Counted from the stretch's first letter, positions 36,028 through 45,217 are shown. The stretch: 64,000 nt of DNA from Intestinibacter bartlettii (GCA_025148965.1 CP102273.1:2356001-2420000), one strand, 5' to 3'. Numbers and translations are program-made. The notes: a model not told the origin generated them from the sequence alone.

Positions 36028-37701
36028 CTATACTTCTTGTTGTAAACAAGATTTTAAATCATCGTCCGGTGTACTTATAGGTCTTAAATCGAATGTATCT
36101 ACTAAGTATTGAAGTACATTAGGGCTTAGGAATGCTGGAAGTGTTGGTCCTAGGTAAATTCCTTTTATTCCAAGTGATAATAATGCAAGTAAATCTGCTA
36201 CAGCTTTTTGTTCATACCAAGATATTATTAAAGAAAGCGGTAAGCCGTTTACATCTGTTTCAAATGCATCTGCCAATGCTGTTGCTATTCTAACTGCTGA
36301 GTATGCATCGTTACATTGTCCAACATCTAGAAGTCTTGGAAGTCCTGCAACTTCTCCAAAGTCAAGTTTATTAAATCTATATTTACCACATGCTAAAGTT
36401 AAAATCACGCAGTCTTGTGGAACCTTTTTAGCAAATTCAGTATAATAATTTCTTCCTGGTCTAGCACCATCACATCCACCTATTAAGAAGAAATGTCTTA
36501 TTTTACCTTGTTTTACTGCATCTACAATTGCACCTGCATTGCTTAAAGTTGCATGATGACCAAATCCAACTAGAATTTCATGTGGTTCTTGGTCTTCTTC
36601 ATATCCACCTAATTCTAATGCTTTTTCTATTATTTCGCTGAAGTCTTTAGTTCCATCTTCTTTTTTAGGAACAAATTTTACTCCATCCCATCCAACTACG
36701 TTAGTTGTAAATATTCTGTCTTTATAAGTTTCTCTAGGTCTCATAAGGCAGTTAGTTGTCATAAGGATGCATCCTGGTATTGAATCGAATTCTTTTTGTT
36801 GGTCTTGCCAAGCTCCACCAAAGTTACCTACTAGATGTTTATATTTTTTAAGTCCTGGATATCCATGACTTGGTAACATTTCACCATGTGTATATATATT
36901 TATTCCTTTTCCTTCAGTTTGTTGAAGTAACATTTCTAAATCCTTTAAGTCATGTCCTGATACTATTATGAAAGGACCTTTTTTCATTTTTACATTTACT
37001 TTATGTGGTGTTGGATTTGAATAAACTTCAGTATTTGCTTCGTCTAGTTTTTTCATAACAGCCACACTCATGTCTCCTGTTCTCATTGTCCATCTTATAA
37101 GTTCTTCTACGCTTAGATTATCGTCAGTTGTAGCTTCTAATGCTCTTATATAGAAGTTATCGACTTGGTCATCATAATATCCAAGTGCTCTCGCTTGATG
37201 ACCATATGCACTGATACCTTTTAATCCATATACTATTGTTTGTCTTAGTGAACGGATATCTGGGTCTAAATCTTGGTCATACATTATCCCTGCTTTTTTC
37301 GCATCTTGTAACATTTCTGCTTTTGTACTACTTAAGTTGTATGTAGCGTGCTCTGTAGTGTTTTTTATAGCTCCAACTTTACTTCTAAGTTGTTCTTTTA
37401 TTTCTTGTGATCTTTTTAATAATTCGACATGAACATCTGCATCAAAGTTTACATTAGTTAAAGTTGTAAATAAGCAGTTTTCAACGAAAGAAACTATATC
37501 TTTGTCTACATTTTCACCTTTTTCAACTATTTCTTTTGCATAACAACTTATCCCTTTTATTTGGAATATTAATAAATCTTGAAGTGCTGCTACTTCAGGA
37601 GTTTTCCCACATACCCCCATTTTAGTACATCCTTTACCCCCTGCTGTTTGTTCGCATTGATAACAAAACATAGGGTATTCCATTGCCATATTATTTTCCA
37701 T
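36028..37701 (-). CDS. hcp: Hydroxylamine reductase / hybrid-cluster protein, class I
   Basis: Reduces hydroxylamine to ammonia, and in other bacteria NO to N2O, protecting anaerobes from nitrosative stress. The N-terminal CYQCEQTAGGKGCTKMGVCG gives the four cysteines of the [4Fe-4S] cluster with the spacing of strict-anaerobe class I HCPs. Hybrid-cluster ligands appear in GHDLKDLEMLLQQTEGKGINIYTHGEMLP, NCLMRPRETYKDRIF and GGCDGARPGRNYYTEF. 557 aa, usual length. RBS TGGAGG before ATG 37701. An Hcp reductase gene is not adjacent; the Crp/Fnr regulator at 44173 is a candidate controller. Confidence 0.97.
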   Translation of the reverse strand: MENNMAMEYPMFCYQCEQTAGGKGCTKMGVCGKTPEVAALQDLLIFQIKGISCYAKEIVEKGENVDKDIVSFVENCLFTTLTNVNFDADVHVELLKRSQEIKEQLRSKVGAIKNTTEHATYNLSSTKAEMLQDAKKAGIMYDQDLDPDIRSLRQTIVYGLKGISAYGHQARALGYYDDQVDNFYIRALEATTDDNLSVEELIRWTMRTGDMSVAVMKKLDEANTEVYSNPTPHKVNVKMKKGPFIIVSGHDLKDLEMLLQQTEGKGINIYTHGEMLPSHGYPGLKKYKHLVGNFGGAWQDQQKEFDSIPGCILMTTNCLMRPRETYKDRIFTTNVVGWDGVKFVPKKEDGTKDFSEIIEKALELGGYEEDQEPHEILVGFGHHATLSNAGAIVDAVKQGKIRHFFLIGGCDGARPGRNYYTEFAKKVPQDCVILTLACGKYRFNKLDFGEVAGLPRLLDVGQCNDAYSAVRIATALADAFETDVNGLPLSLIISWYEQKAVADLLALLSLGIKGIYLGPTLPAFLSPNVLQYLVDTFDLRPISTPDDDLKSCLQQEV

Positions 37702-37798
37702 AATGAATCCTCCATTTTTTTATTTATAATTTAGTATTTCACTTTTTTAGGAAAATATAGATTTAAACAGTAAAAAGTAAATATAATTTTTGGCATGA

Positions 37799-37841
37799 AA
37801 AAAGACCAAGGTTAAAATCTTTTTACACCTTAGTCTTTTAC
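37799..37841 (-). terminator. Intrinsic terminator after LppM-like gene
   Basis: AAAAGACcAAGGT pairs with ACCTTaGTCTTTT across the AT-rich loop, with T-runs on both strands; it may also insulate hcp. Confidence 0.8.
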
Positions 37842-37842
37842 T

Positions 37843-38640
37843 CTATTTTCTTCTTCTAATTATCATTGCTATTATAGCTACTAATACAACTAATCCACAT
37901 ACTGTTGCAATTGCAATATTTCTAACATTAGGTATTCTTGCAGAGAAGTTTATATTTTGAACATCAGCTAATGTATAGTTCCAATTATACACATACTTTC
38001 CATCTTCCTTAGTTTCGCTAGTTGCATTGCTGCTTTTCGCTGCTATAGGTGATTTTATATGTAGACCTATATTAGCAGAGCGTCCGATAAAACTGACCAA
38101 TGCCTTTTGTTCATTAGTCATCTCACTGTATATTGCATCTTTTAGCTTTAATCCTATATTATAAGTACTAGAAAATAATCCGTCTTCTTCTTGTACATCT
38201 ACATATTTTTGATAAAGTTCATTTGCTATATCATTTACTGAATTATCACTATTATTTGCTGTTGTTTGTGCAAATGCTGTAGTTGTCGATTCTGATTTTG
38301 CCTTGCTTGTGTCATTTAAATCTTCTTTACTACCTTCGTCTACTACCCCATTTAATTCTGTAACTTCTTTTAATAATTCATCTAGTTTTTCTTGTTTAGT
38401 AGTAAATTTATATCCTTTTTTATCTGATTTATTTATTTTCTCTACTGTATCAAATGATTTTGCCCATTCATCTATAGTTTCTTGTGGTATATTATCAAAT
38501 ATAGTTGCTGGTCCAGCCAACTCAACTATTGCCTTTCCTGTTCCATCTTTTTCTAAATCTACAGTTACATCTGCATCGACACATCCTGTAAGTATTATCG
38601 CGCATAACATCATAATCGCTATCAATAACCTCTTTTTCAT
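37843..38640 (-). CDS. LppM-like lipoprotein with C-terminal membrane anchor
   Basis: Signal peptide with lipobox LTGC (Cys about 20 in the chosen frame), then the LppM-family opening VDADVTVDLEKDGTGKAIVELAGP. A Ser/Thr/Asp-rich central linker (residues ~110-150) and a C-terminal helix followed by RRRK place the domain outside the membrane. ATG 38640 has GGTGG upstream and is preferred over ATG 38649. Function unknown; related surface lipoproteins influence envelope properties in other bacteria. Confidence 0.85.
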   Translation of the reverse strand: MKKRLLIAIMMLCAIILTGCVDADVTVDLEKDGTGKAIVELAGPATIFDNIPQETIDEWAKSFDTVEKINKSDKKGYKFTTKQEKLDELLKEVTELNGVVDEGSKEDLNDTSKAKSESTTTAFAQTTANNSDNSVNDIANELYQKYVDVQEEDGLFSSTYNIGLKLKDAIYSEMTNEQKALVSFIGRSANIGLHIKSPIAAKSSNATSETKEDGKYVYNWNYTLADVQNINFSARIPNVRNIAIATVCGLVVLVAIIAMIIRRRK

Positions 38641-38771
38641 ATCCACCATTCCCTTCTTAAAATATTAATTTACAAAGCTCATCTTAAGTTTTATTTTCTC
38701 TTTAAAATATATTTTTATTATAACATTTCACTTATGAAATTATAATTTTGAAAGAAAATTTTAAGAAATTA

Positions 38772-38812
38772 AATAAAAAGGTTGTCACAAGATAAATGCA
38801 ACAACCTCTTTA
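38772..38812 (-). terminator. Intrinsic terminator after guanine deaminase
   Basis: GAGGTTGTTGCA... and ...TTGTGACAACCTTTTT form a stem with T-run on the minus strand. Sequence is similar to the terminator at 31168-31203. Confidence 0.8.
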
Positions 38813-38914
38813 TTTATCAGCACTTTTGTACCAATAATCATACTTTTTAACTTTTATACTTTTATACTTTTAAAAAAATAAATTTATTCTCAATATATAA
38901 AATTAATTATATAT

Positions 38915-40177
38915 TTAGATGACTTTGTTTCCAGCAACATATTTAGCTATAATATTTCTATCATCGCTTAAATATATTATTCTCTCTAGACGCTCTTTTA
39001 ATGTAAAGTCGCTATTATCACCAAATGACTCGTCATTTAAAACTACAGCGTCGAATTCATATCCTTTTTCAAAACTTCCCACATTTCCAAAGAATTTTCC
39101 TCCACCTTTTGTTCCAAGGTAGAATACTTCTGATAATGTAAGAATTTGATTTTTCTCACCTGTCATAGCTTCTCTTAATTTTGAAACCTGTACAGCATCG
39201 CTCATTGCTCTAAATATTGATAAACTTGAACCTGCTGCAATATCACTACCAAGTCCAACATCAATTCCCATATCTAACATCTTTTTAATCGGTGCAATTC
39301 CACTAGTTAAATTTGCATTCGATTGTGGACAATGGGCAACTGTTACGTTGTTTTGTTTTATTAAATTAAGTTCATCGTCTGGACAGTGAACACAGTGTGC
39401 CATTATTGTTTTGTTTTCTTTTCCAAATAAATTGTACTTATCATATGCCTCTGCATAATTATTTGTATCTGGGTGTAAATCTGCCACCCAATCTATTTCA
39501 GATGTATTTTCTGATAGATGTGATTGAATTGGCAATTTGTATTTTTTATTTATATTTTGTATCTCATCCATTAATTTATCCGTACAACTTGGGATAAATC
39601 TTGGAGTTAATATTGGTTTTATATTTTTATATCTATCTTTAATTTGTTCTAACCATTCTATTGTATCTTCTTTTGACTCAATTGTGTCTTCGCTTAAAAA
39701 TTCAGGTGAATTTCTATCCATATTTACTTTTCCAACATATGCTTTTACTCCTGCATCTTCTAATAAATCCATAAGCATAATTGTTGCATCTTTGTGTAAT
39801 GTAGCAAATATCGATAATCTAGTTGTCGCACTATTTTTAACATCATCTACAAATTTAGAATATTGTTTTTTAGCGTATTCTAGATTTTTATATTTTCCCT
39901 CTTCTTTAAACGCATAAGTATTTAACCAATCTAAAAGTTGCATATCCATCCCCATACCTCTAAATGCATATTGTGGAGCATGTACATGTAAATCAGATAA
40001 TCCTGGTATTATTATATTATCTTTATAATCTTCAACTTTTACATCTTTCGCAATACTTGGAACTTCATTATAAAATCCCTCTACTTTACCATCTTTCACT
40101 AAAAGATATTGATTTTCCTTTATTTCTATATCATTCTTATCTATTGAATAAATAAAATTTCCCTTTAATAATCTCAT
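38915..40177 (-). CDS. guaD: Guanine deaminase
   Basis: Zn-dependent amidohydrolase converting guanine to xanthine. Metal ligands: HVHAPQYAFRG (HxH) near residue 64, the SHLSENTSEIDWV histidine, MAHCVHCPDDEL and GLGSDIAAGSSL (Asp). HCPQSNANLTSGIAPIK and TPRFIPSCT are characteristic of GuaD rather than other cyclic amidohydrolases. 420 aa. RBS AAGGAGG. The guanine-class riboswitch directly upstream agrees with the assignment and suggests induction when guanine is plentiful. Confidence 0.94.
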   Translation of the reverse strand: MRLLKGNFIYSIDKNDIEIKENQYLLVKDGKVEGFYNEVPSIAKDVKVEDYKDNIIIPGLSDLHVHAPQYAFRGMGMDMQLLDWLNTYAFKEEGKYKNLEYAKKQYSKFVDDVKNSATTRLSIFATLHKDATIMLMDLLEDAGVKAYVGKVNMDRNSPEFLSEDTIESKEDTIEWLEQIKDRYKNIKPILTPRFIPSCTDKLMDEIQNINKKYKLPIQSHLSENTSEIDWVADLHPDTNNYAEAYDKYNLFGKENKTIMAHCVHCPDDELNLIKQNNVTVAHCPQSNANLTSGIAPIKKMLDMGIDVGLGSDIAAGSSLSIFRAMSDAVQVSKLREAMTGEKNQILTLSEVFYLGTKGGGKFFGNVGSFEKGYEFDAVVLNDESFGDNSDFTLKERLERIIYLSDDRNIIAKYVAGNKVI

Positions 40178-40193
40178 TTGACCTCCTTGACCA

Positions 40194-40260
40194 CAAAAAA
40201 ACTGCCGTAAATAGCTATAGTAATTCCTATGAATTACGTATAGTTTGCTATTTACGGCAG
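40194..40260 (-). terminator. Riboswitch terminator overlapping the aptamer
   Basis: On the minus strand CTGCCGTAAATAGC (40260-40247) pairs perfectly with GCTATTTACGGCAG (40215-40202), extended by ACTATA/TATAG and GTAATTC/GAATTAC pairs, and is followed by seven T. The 5' arm is the P3-J3/1-P1' part of the purine aptamer, so terminator and aptamer are mutually exclusive. Confidence 0.9.
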
Positions 40261-40303
40261 CTAGTAGAAACGTCCATCCTTATTATGGATCTATATATGT
40301 AAT
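40233..40303 (-). promoter_or_regulatory. Purine (guanine-class) riboswitch aptamer
   Basis: Minus strand order: P1 ATTAC, J1/2 ATATATAG, P2 TCCAT-AATAAGG-ATGGA, J2/3 GTTTCTACT, P3 GCT/AGC with loop GCCGTAAAT, J3/1 AACTATAC, P1' GTAAT. The L2 GG and L3 CC needed for loop kissing are present. The J3/1 pyrimidine that selects the ligand is C, indicating guanine (or hypoxanthine), not adenine. A TATAAT lies just upstream (40313-40308). Confidence 0.88.
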
Positions 40304-40518
40304 CTGTATTATAATATTCTTTTTTAATCAATATATTAAAAACAATTTTTTTCCTAATTTATTGCATATGTAATCATATCAGATATATTGGCTTTCGTCA
40401 ATTTTTATTTTTAAAATTTTTTATATATTTTTTTAGCCTCCCACCTTTCCTTGTTTTTTCCATATTTTTAGTATATACTCAACTCAAAATATAGAAACGT
40501 AAATTGCAGGAGGGGAAA

Positions 40519-41214
40519 ATGGAAAATATCTTAATTATAGAAGACAATCAAGATGTAAATCTAATGCTTGCTCAAGCGATAAAAAGCGCTGGATATGGCG
40601 TAAAATCTTCATTTACAGGAATTGATGGACTTAATGAAATTAAAACTAATTCCTATAGCTTAGTACTTTTGGATATCATGTTGCCATACAAAAGTGGTGA
40701 TGAAATCTTAAAAGAAGTACGTCAATTTTCACAAATTCCAATTATAATTATTTCCGCAAAAGATATGATAAGCACAAAGATTGATTTGTTAAAACTAGGC
40801 GCTGATGATTATATAACTAAACCTTTTGACCTAGGCGAAGTTATTGCGAGAATTGAATCAAACTTAAGACGCTACTACATTTCAAATCATGTTTCAGACT
40901 CTGATATCTTACCCTTACTTAAATATAAAGATATAACTTTAGATGAAAATAATAAAGAAATTAAAATCAATGATTGTTTATTGTACTTAACTGCTAAGGA
41001 ATATATGATTTTGGAACTGCTTATAAAAAATCAAAATAAAGTTTTTAGCAAAGCAAATTTATATGAGTCAATTTGGCATGAAGAATATATCGGCGATGAC
41101 AATGCTATAAAAACACATATAAGCAATATCCGAAGTAAATTAAAAAAATTCAATCCTAATGAAAATTATATAGAAACAGTGTGGGGACTTGGATATAGAC
41201 TTTTTAAAAAGTAA
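40519..41214 (+). CDS. OmpR-family response regulator
   Basis: Receiver domain (residues ~1-115) with the phosphoacceptor in LVLLDIMLPYKSGDEIL and the lysine in DYITKPFDL, then a winged-helix output domain (LLYLTAKEYMILELLIKNQNKVFSKANLYESIW). ATG 40519 follows AGGAGGGG; an upstream in-frame TTG would absorb this site. A TTGTTT/TATACT promoter-like pair lies near 40454-40483. It starts a block with an ABC transporter and histidine kinase that resembles antimicrobial-peptide sensing and export loci. Confidence 0.95.
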   Translation: MENILIIEDNQDVNLMLAQAIKSAGYGVKSSFTGIDGLNEIKTNSYSLVLLDIMLPYKSGDEILKEVRQFSQIPIIIISAKDMISTKIDLLKLGADDYITKPFDLGEVIARIESNLRRYYISNHVSDSDILPLLKYKDITLDENNKEIKINDCLLYLTAKEYMILELLIKNQNKVFSKANLYESIWHEEYIGDDNAIKTHISNIRSKLKKFNPNENYIETVWGLGYRLFKK

Positions 41215-41334
41215 CTTATCGAATTCTTTACATTTAATTTTTTCTTCTTATCTTTTTCTAAACCTTTTTTCCCTATACTTTAAATATAAAATTAAAACTA
41301 CTATTACAATTTCAATAAATTAGGAGGTAAAAAT

Positions 41335-42258
41335 ATGAGTGAGTATATTTTAAAAACTACAAACCTCACAAAAACATATAAAGGCTATCATGCTGTAAAC
41401 AATGTATCTATTGCATTAAAACCTGGCAAAATCTATGGTTTAGTCGGACGAAATGGTGCTGGAAAAAGTACGTTGATGCGACTTATCGCAGGACTTAGCT
41501 ATCCTAGTTCTGGTGAAATCGAGTTATTCGGCCACACTAAGGAAAGCAAAATACAAGTTGAGCGAAGACGTATGGGTTGTATGATTGAATCCCCAAGCAT
41601 CAACTTATCTATGACTGCAAAAGAAAATATGAGACTTCATCGAATTATTAGAGGCATTCCAAACGAGGAAATTGAAGATGAACTTCTAAAACTTTTGGAT
41701 ATTGCAAATACAGGTAAAAAGAAGGTTAAAAACTTTTCACTAGGTATGAAACAACGCCTGGGAATTGCTATTACTCTTTTAAATAATCCTGAATTTTTGA
41801 TATTGGATGAACCTATAAATGGGCTTGATCCACTTGGTATTGTCGAAATCAGAAAACTTCTTATAAAACTTTGCGATGAAAAAAATATGACTATTTTAAT
41901 ATCAAGCCACAACTTGCCAGAGATGTATCAACTTGCTAATGACTATATATTTATAAACAAGGGTGAAATAATCGAAACTCTTACATTAGAAGAACTTGAT
42001 GAACATTGCAAACACTATCTTCTACTACAATCTACAGATGTTTGCAAATTAGTCAATGTGATAGAGAGAAAATTAAATACTACTAACTTTAAAGTTATGC
42101 CAGATAACTCTGTTCAACTTTTTGATTATATAGATGATAAGGAACTTGTTGGAAAAACATTATTTGAAAATGAAGTCGCAGTAACTAATTTATCAAACGA
42201 GGGTGGCACTCTTGAGGATTACTTTGTTTCTATGGTGGAAGGTATTGATAATGTTTAA
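41335..42258 (+). CDS. ABC transporter ATP-binding protein (BcrA-like)
   Basis: Walker A GRNGAGKST, signature FSLGMKQRLGIA, Walker B FLILDEPINGLDPLG and H-loop ILISSHNLPEM. The ~80-residue C-terminal extension resembles bacitracin/lantibiotic immunity ATPases (BcrA group). RBS AGGAGG before ATG 41335. The 3' end overlaps the permease start by 8 bases, so the two subunits are translationally coupled. It sits between a response regulator and a histidine kinase gene. Confidence 0.94.
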   Translation: MSEYILKTTNLTKTYKGYHAVNNVSIALKPGKIYGLVGRNGAGKSTLMRLIAGLSYPSSGEIELFGHTKESKIQVERRRMGCMIESPSINLSMTAKENMRLHRIIRGIPNEEIEDELLKLLDIANTGKKKVKNFSLGMKQRLGIAITLLNNPEFLILDEPINGLDPLGIVEIRKLLIKLCDEKNMTILISSHNLPEMYQLANDYIFINKGEIIETLTLEELDEHCKHYLLLQSTDVCKLVNVIERKLNTTNFKVMPDNSVQLFDYIDDKELVGKTLFENEVAVTNLSNEGGTLEDYFVSMVEGIDNV

Positions 42259-43033
42259 TTTAATTAAAGCAGATTTGTATAAAATGAGAAAAACTAAATC
42301 AATCAAAATTTTATTTTTGTTATGTTGTATATCTGCCACACTTATGTCAGTTATATCTTATCAATTAACAAACGGAAATTTAAGTCATGACATAATCGGC
42401 ATTGGTTCTTTTTTTACTGACTTTCAAATGATTTCTCTTGTTAGTGTGATATTTATTTCTTTATTTATATGTAATGATTTTGACAACAAAACAATCCACG
42501 ATTCCATATCAACTGGTTACAGCAGAAGTTCTATCATAATTTGCAAAACTATAACTTATTTTATATCAATTTTAATATTTCTACTTCCAGATGTAATCGC
42601 AGCAATAGTTGGAATGTGTTCAAACTATTCATTCGAGACATTCTTGCCATCTGTATTTCAAAATATAATGAAAAATGAAAATGGTACTGCCTTTGATTTT
42701 AATATATTTTTAAAAATAATCGCAATCTGGTTCACAATGGCAATCGTATATGCATCACAAATAAGTATTTCAATATTTTTAGCATTCTCAATCCGAAAAT
42801 CAGTGATTGTAATCAGTTTGGGATATATCTTCAATGCTGCAATTGCCCAAATTATAAATATAGACGCAGCTTCTGACTTTTTTTCAAAGACTCCATTTGG
42901 CGTTGATTATTCAAAATTAACATTAAACGCAAATGCCTCTGTCTTTTTCAACTTTATAGGAATTAGTTTAGTATTTCTTGTAATTATGATGCTTTTATCT
43001 TATTTATTTTTTAGAAAAGCAGAAATTAAATAA
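42251..43033 (+). CDS. ABC-2 type permease (lantibiotic-immunity-like)
   Basis: 260 aa with six hydrophobic helices and the FICNDFDNKTIHDSISTGYSRSSIIICKTI segment after helix 2, typical of ABC-2 permeases of BcrB/LanE type. ATG 42251 is chosen, as GGTGGAAGG lies ten bases upstream within the ATPase gene and MFNLIKADLYKMRKTKS is the standard N-terminus; the longer frame from 42203 just overlaps the ATPase. Confidence 0.9.
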   Translation: MFNLIKADLYKMRKTKSIKILFLLCCISATLMSVISYQLTNGNLSHDIIGIGSFFTDFQMISLVSVIFISLFICNDFDNKTIHDSISTGYSRSSIIICKTITYFISILIFLLPDVIAAIVGMCSNYSFETFLPSVFQNIMKNENGTAFDFNIFLKIIAIWFTMAIVYASQISISIFLAFSIRKSVIVISLGYIFNAAIAQIINIDAASDFFSKTPFGVDYSKLTLNANASVFFNFIGISLVFLVIMMLLSYLFFRKAEIK

Positions 43034-43123
43034 TCTATATATCTAATTTTTATAAGTTTTATATTATAATATTTATATTAGATTAAAGTTAACTTATATA
43101 TTAAAAGCAAAGGGGTTGGAGAT

Positions 43124-44035
43124 ATGTCACTTATTGTTATTCTATTGTGTTTGATTATTGTTTTTTTAATTATATATATTGGATTTATCTTAAATCAATT
43201 AAATTCAATAAACAAACAACTGCATAAAAGACTTTCTGAAAATACTCGCCAACCTCTTAATGTAGTACTTTTTAATAAGACTATTATAAAACTTGCAAGC
43301 AATATTAATCATTGTCTTAAATTAGAAGAAAAACGCAGACTAGACAGTATAAATGAACAAAAACAATTTAAGGAATTGATTTCAAATATATCACATGATC
43401 TTCGAACTCCGCTAACTTCGATTAAAGGATATCAACAACTTTTGCAAAATAGTGATTTAGATAAAGAACAACTTCACAATCTACAGATTGCCCAAAAATC
43501 AACAGATGAGCTCGGCAATTTAATCGAACATTTTTTTGAATACTCTTATTTAATTACATCAAATATAAAACCTAATTTAGAAAAAATAAATATAAGTAAC
43601 TTAATTGTTGAATGTGTATTGTCTTATATAGGAGTTTTGGAAGAAAAAAATATAAATATCAATATGGATGAGCCACCGCCAATCTATGTTCTCGGTGATA
43701 AAGATATGCTTATTAGAATTGTCGATAATTTATTAAACAACTGTGCAAAACACTCGCTTGGAGATATTGATATTAAAATAGATTACGATAAAATACCAGA
43801 TTCTAAAAATGCCAAGATTATTTTTACTAATCCAATCTCTCCAAATAACGATATAAACATTGAAAAATTATTCCACCGATTTTATACTGCTGACTCTACC
43901 AGAAACAAGTCAACAGGGCTTGGACTTTCAATCGTAGAATTTTTGGTCAAACAATTAAACGGTGATGTCGGTGCTTGTTTAGATAAAAATGCTAAGTTAC
44001 TCTCTATTTACTTTGAAATTCCACTTTTTAAATAA
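43124..44035 (+). CDS. Sensor histidine kinase
   Basis: One N-terminal membrane helix (residues ~2-23), no sizeable external domain, then HisKA with NISHDLRTPLTSIKGYQQLL and HATPase with DNLLNNCAKHS and STGLGLSIVEFLVKQL. Kinases with minimal sensor regions often read the state of a neighbouring ABC transporter, which fits the regulator/transporter genes upstream. RBS AAAGGGG before ATG 43124. Confidence 0.94.
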   Translation: MSLIVILLCLIIVFLIIYIGFILNQLNSINKQLHKRLSENTRQPLNVVLFNKTIIKLASNINHCLKLEEKRRLDSINEQKQFKELISNISHDLRTPLTSIKGYQQLLQNSDLDKEQLHNLQIAQKSTDELGNLIEHFFEYSYLITSNIKPNLEKINISNLIVECVLSYIGVLEEKNININMDEPPPIYVLGDKDMLIRIVDNLLNNCAKHSLGDIDIKIDYDKIPDSKNAKIIFTNPISPNNDINIEKLFHRFYTADSTRNKSTGLGLSIVEFLVKQLNGDVGACLDKNAKLLSIYFEIPLFK

Positions 44036-44060
44036 ATATAATTTCCTATGTGCTATAAAA
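44035..44060 (+). repeat. Second copy of 26-base dispersed repeat
   Basis: This stretch overlaps the kinase stop and matches 35167-35192 at 25 of 26 positions (core ATAATTTCCTATGTG). No complementary arm is seen here. Confidence 0.6.
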
Positions 44061-44097
44061 AACATATTGTGTTAACTATTAACGATGTGTTTTTTAT

Positions 44098-44110
44098 GTG
44101 ACTTTGTTAC
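44098..44110. promoter_or_regulatory. Candidate Crp/Fnr-type site upstream of its regulator gene
   Basis: GTGACTTTGTTAC is a near-palindrome with Crp/Fnr-like half sites GTGAC/GTTAC, about 63 bases before the regulator start; autoregulation is inferred. Confidence 0.45.
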
Positions 44111-44172
44111 ATATATTCCTCTATTTTTTACTATAATAAAGATATTAAATCAAATGAATAGGATGGAATTAA

Positions 44173-44853
44173 ATGAATATAAATAAAGAATTAATTTTTA
44201 AGGAAAGCTTACCGTTTTTTAAAAATCTGTCAAAAGAAGAAAAAAACATACTTTATGATGCAAGCCATATCGAGGAATACAAAGCTGGTGAATTGATTTA
44301 TTCAAAATATAAATCTTGTACAGGACTTGTTTTAGTCGCAAATGGTCAGCTTAGAAGTTTTATGTCATCATTATCAGGAAAGGAAATCACGCTTTTTAAA
44401 TTATTTAAAAATGATTTATGTATATTATCATCATCTTGCTTTTATCAAAACCTATCCTATGATATAAATCTTCAAGCTGTTGACAATTCGTCACTTATTA
44501 TAATAGATGGTAAACTTTTTAAGGATTTATTAAATCAAAATATATCAATACAAAAGTTTATGCTTGAGGTAACACAAAGCAAACTTTCAGAAATCATGTG
44601 GGTTTTGGAACAAGTTGTGTTTTTTAACTTGGATTACAGATTGGCTGATTATTTAATCAATCAATATTATCTAAAGAACTCACTTGAAATAAATATAACA
44701 CACGAGGCAATAGCGAATGATTTAGGTTCATCACGCGAAGTTATAAGCAGAATGTTAAAGCGATTTGAAAAAGATAATATAGTGAAAGTTAGCCGCGGTT
44801 GTATAAAAATAATAAATATAGAAAAATTACAATCTATTTTACAACAAAATTGA
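44173..44853 (+). CDS. Crp/Fnr-family transcriptional regulator
   Basis: N-terminal cyclic-nucleotide-binding-like beta barrel (residues ~10-125), dimerisation helix, and C-terminal HTH (ITHEAIANDLGSSREVISRMLKRFEKDNIVKVSRG). There is no N-terminal Fnr cysteine cluster, so it would sense something other than through a classical [4Fe-4S]. Adjacent Fe-S genes and a candidate site before each suggest it controls a redox or nitrosative-stress regulon, perhaps including hcp; this is inference. Confidence 0.92.
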   Translation: MNINKELIFKESLPFFKNLSKEEKNILYDASHIEEYKAGELIYSKYKSCTGLVLVANGQLRSFMSSLSGKEITLFKLFKNDLCILSSSCFYQNLSYDINLQAVDNSSLIIIDGKLFKDLLNQNISIQKFMLEVTQSKLSEIMWVLEQVVFFNLDYRLADYLINQYYLKNSLEINITHEAIANDLGSSREVISRMLKRFEKDNIVKVSRGCIKIINIEKLQSILQQN

Positions 44854-44878
44854 ATATCTACTCCAGCTTTTGGAGATT

Positions 44879-44922
44879 AAAAACTACTATTAATTAAACC
44901 TTCATATAGTAGTTTTTTTATT
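44879..44922 (+). terminator. Intrinsic terminator after Crp/Fnr gene
   Basis: AAAACTACTA pairs with TAGTAGTTTT and is followed by TTTT. Confidence 0.82.
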
Positions 44923-44935
44923 TTTATATTCTGTG

Positions 44936-44948
44936 TGACTTAATCACT
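44936..44948. promoter_or_regulatory. Candidate Crp/Fnr site before ferredoxin operon
   Basis: GTGACTTAATCAC has perfect GTGA/TCAC half sites with 5-base spacing, about 60 bases before the ferredoxin start. It shares GTGACTT with the site at 44098. Confidence 0.55.
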
Positions 44949-45007
44949 TAACTTTTATCAAAAATTCTTATAATTAAATTTACAATCTACTAAATAGGAG
45001 GAACAAA

Positions 45008-45217
45008 ATGAAAAAATTTAAGAAAAAAGCTATAGTTGATAAAAGTGCTTGCGTTGCTTGTGGAACTTGCTTAAAGGCATGCCCTCTTCAAATAATCCAT
45101 ATAGAGCACGGTATTTTTGCAGAAATAAACTATGAAAAATGTGTTGGATGTGGAAAATGTGCCTTAGTCTGTCCTGCATCTATTATAAATATCGAAAAGA
45201 AGGAGGTTGCTGTATAA
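45008..45217 (+). CDS. 2[4Fe-4S] ferredoxin
   Basis: 69 aa with two full cluster motifs: CVACGTCLKACP (residues 15-26) and CVGCGKCALVCP. A short basic N-terminus precedes them. It supplies electrons, probably to the membrane Fe-S protein whose ATG follows its stop codon directly. RBS AGGAGG. Confidence 0.94.
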   Translation: MKKFKKKAIVDKSACVACGTCLKACPLQIIHIEHGIFAEINYEKCVGCGKCALVCPASIINIEKKEVAV

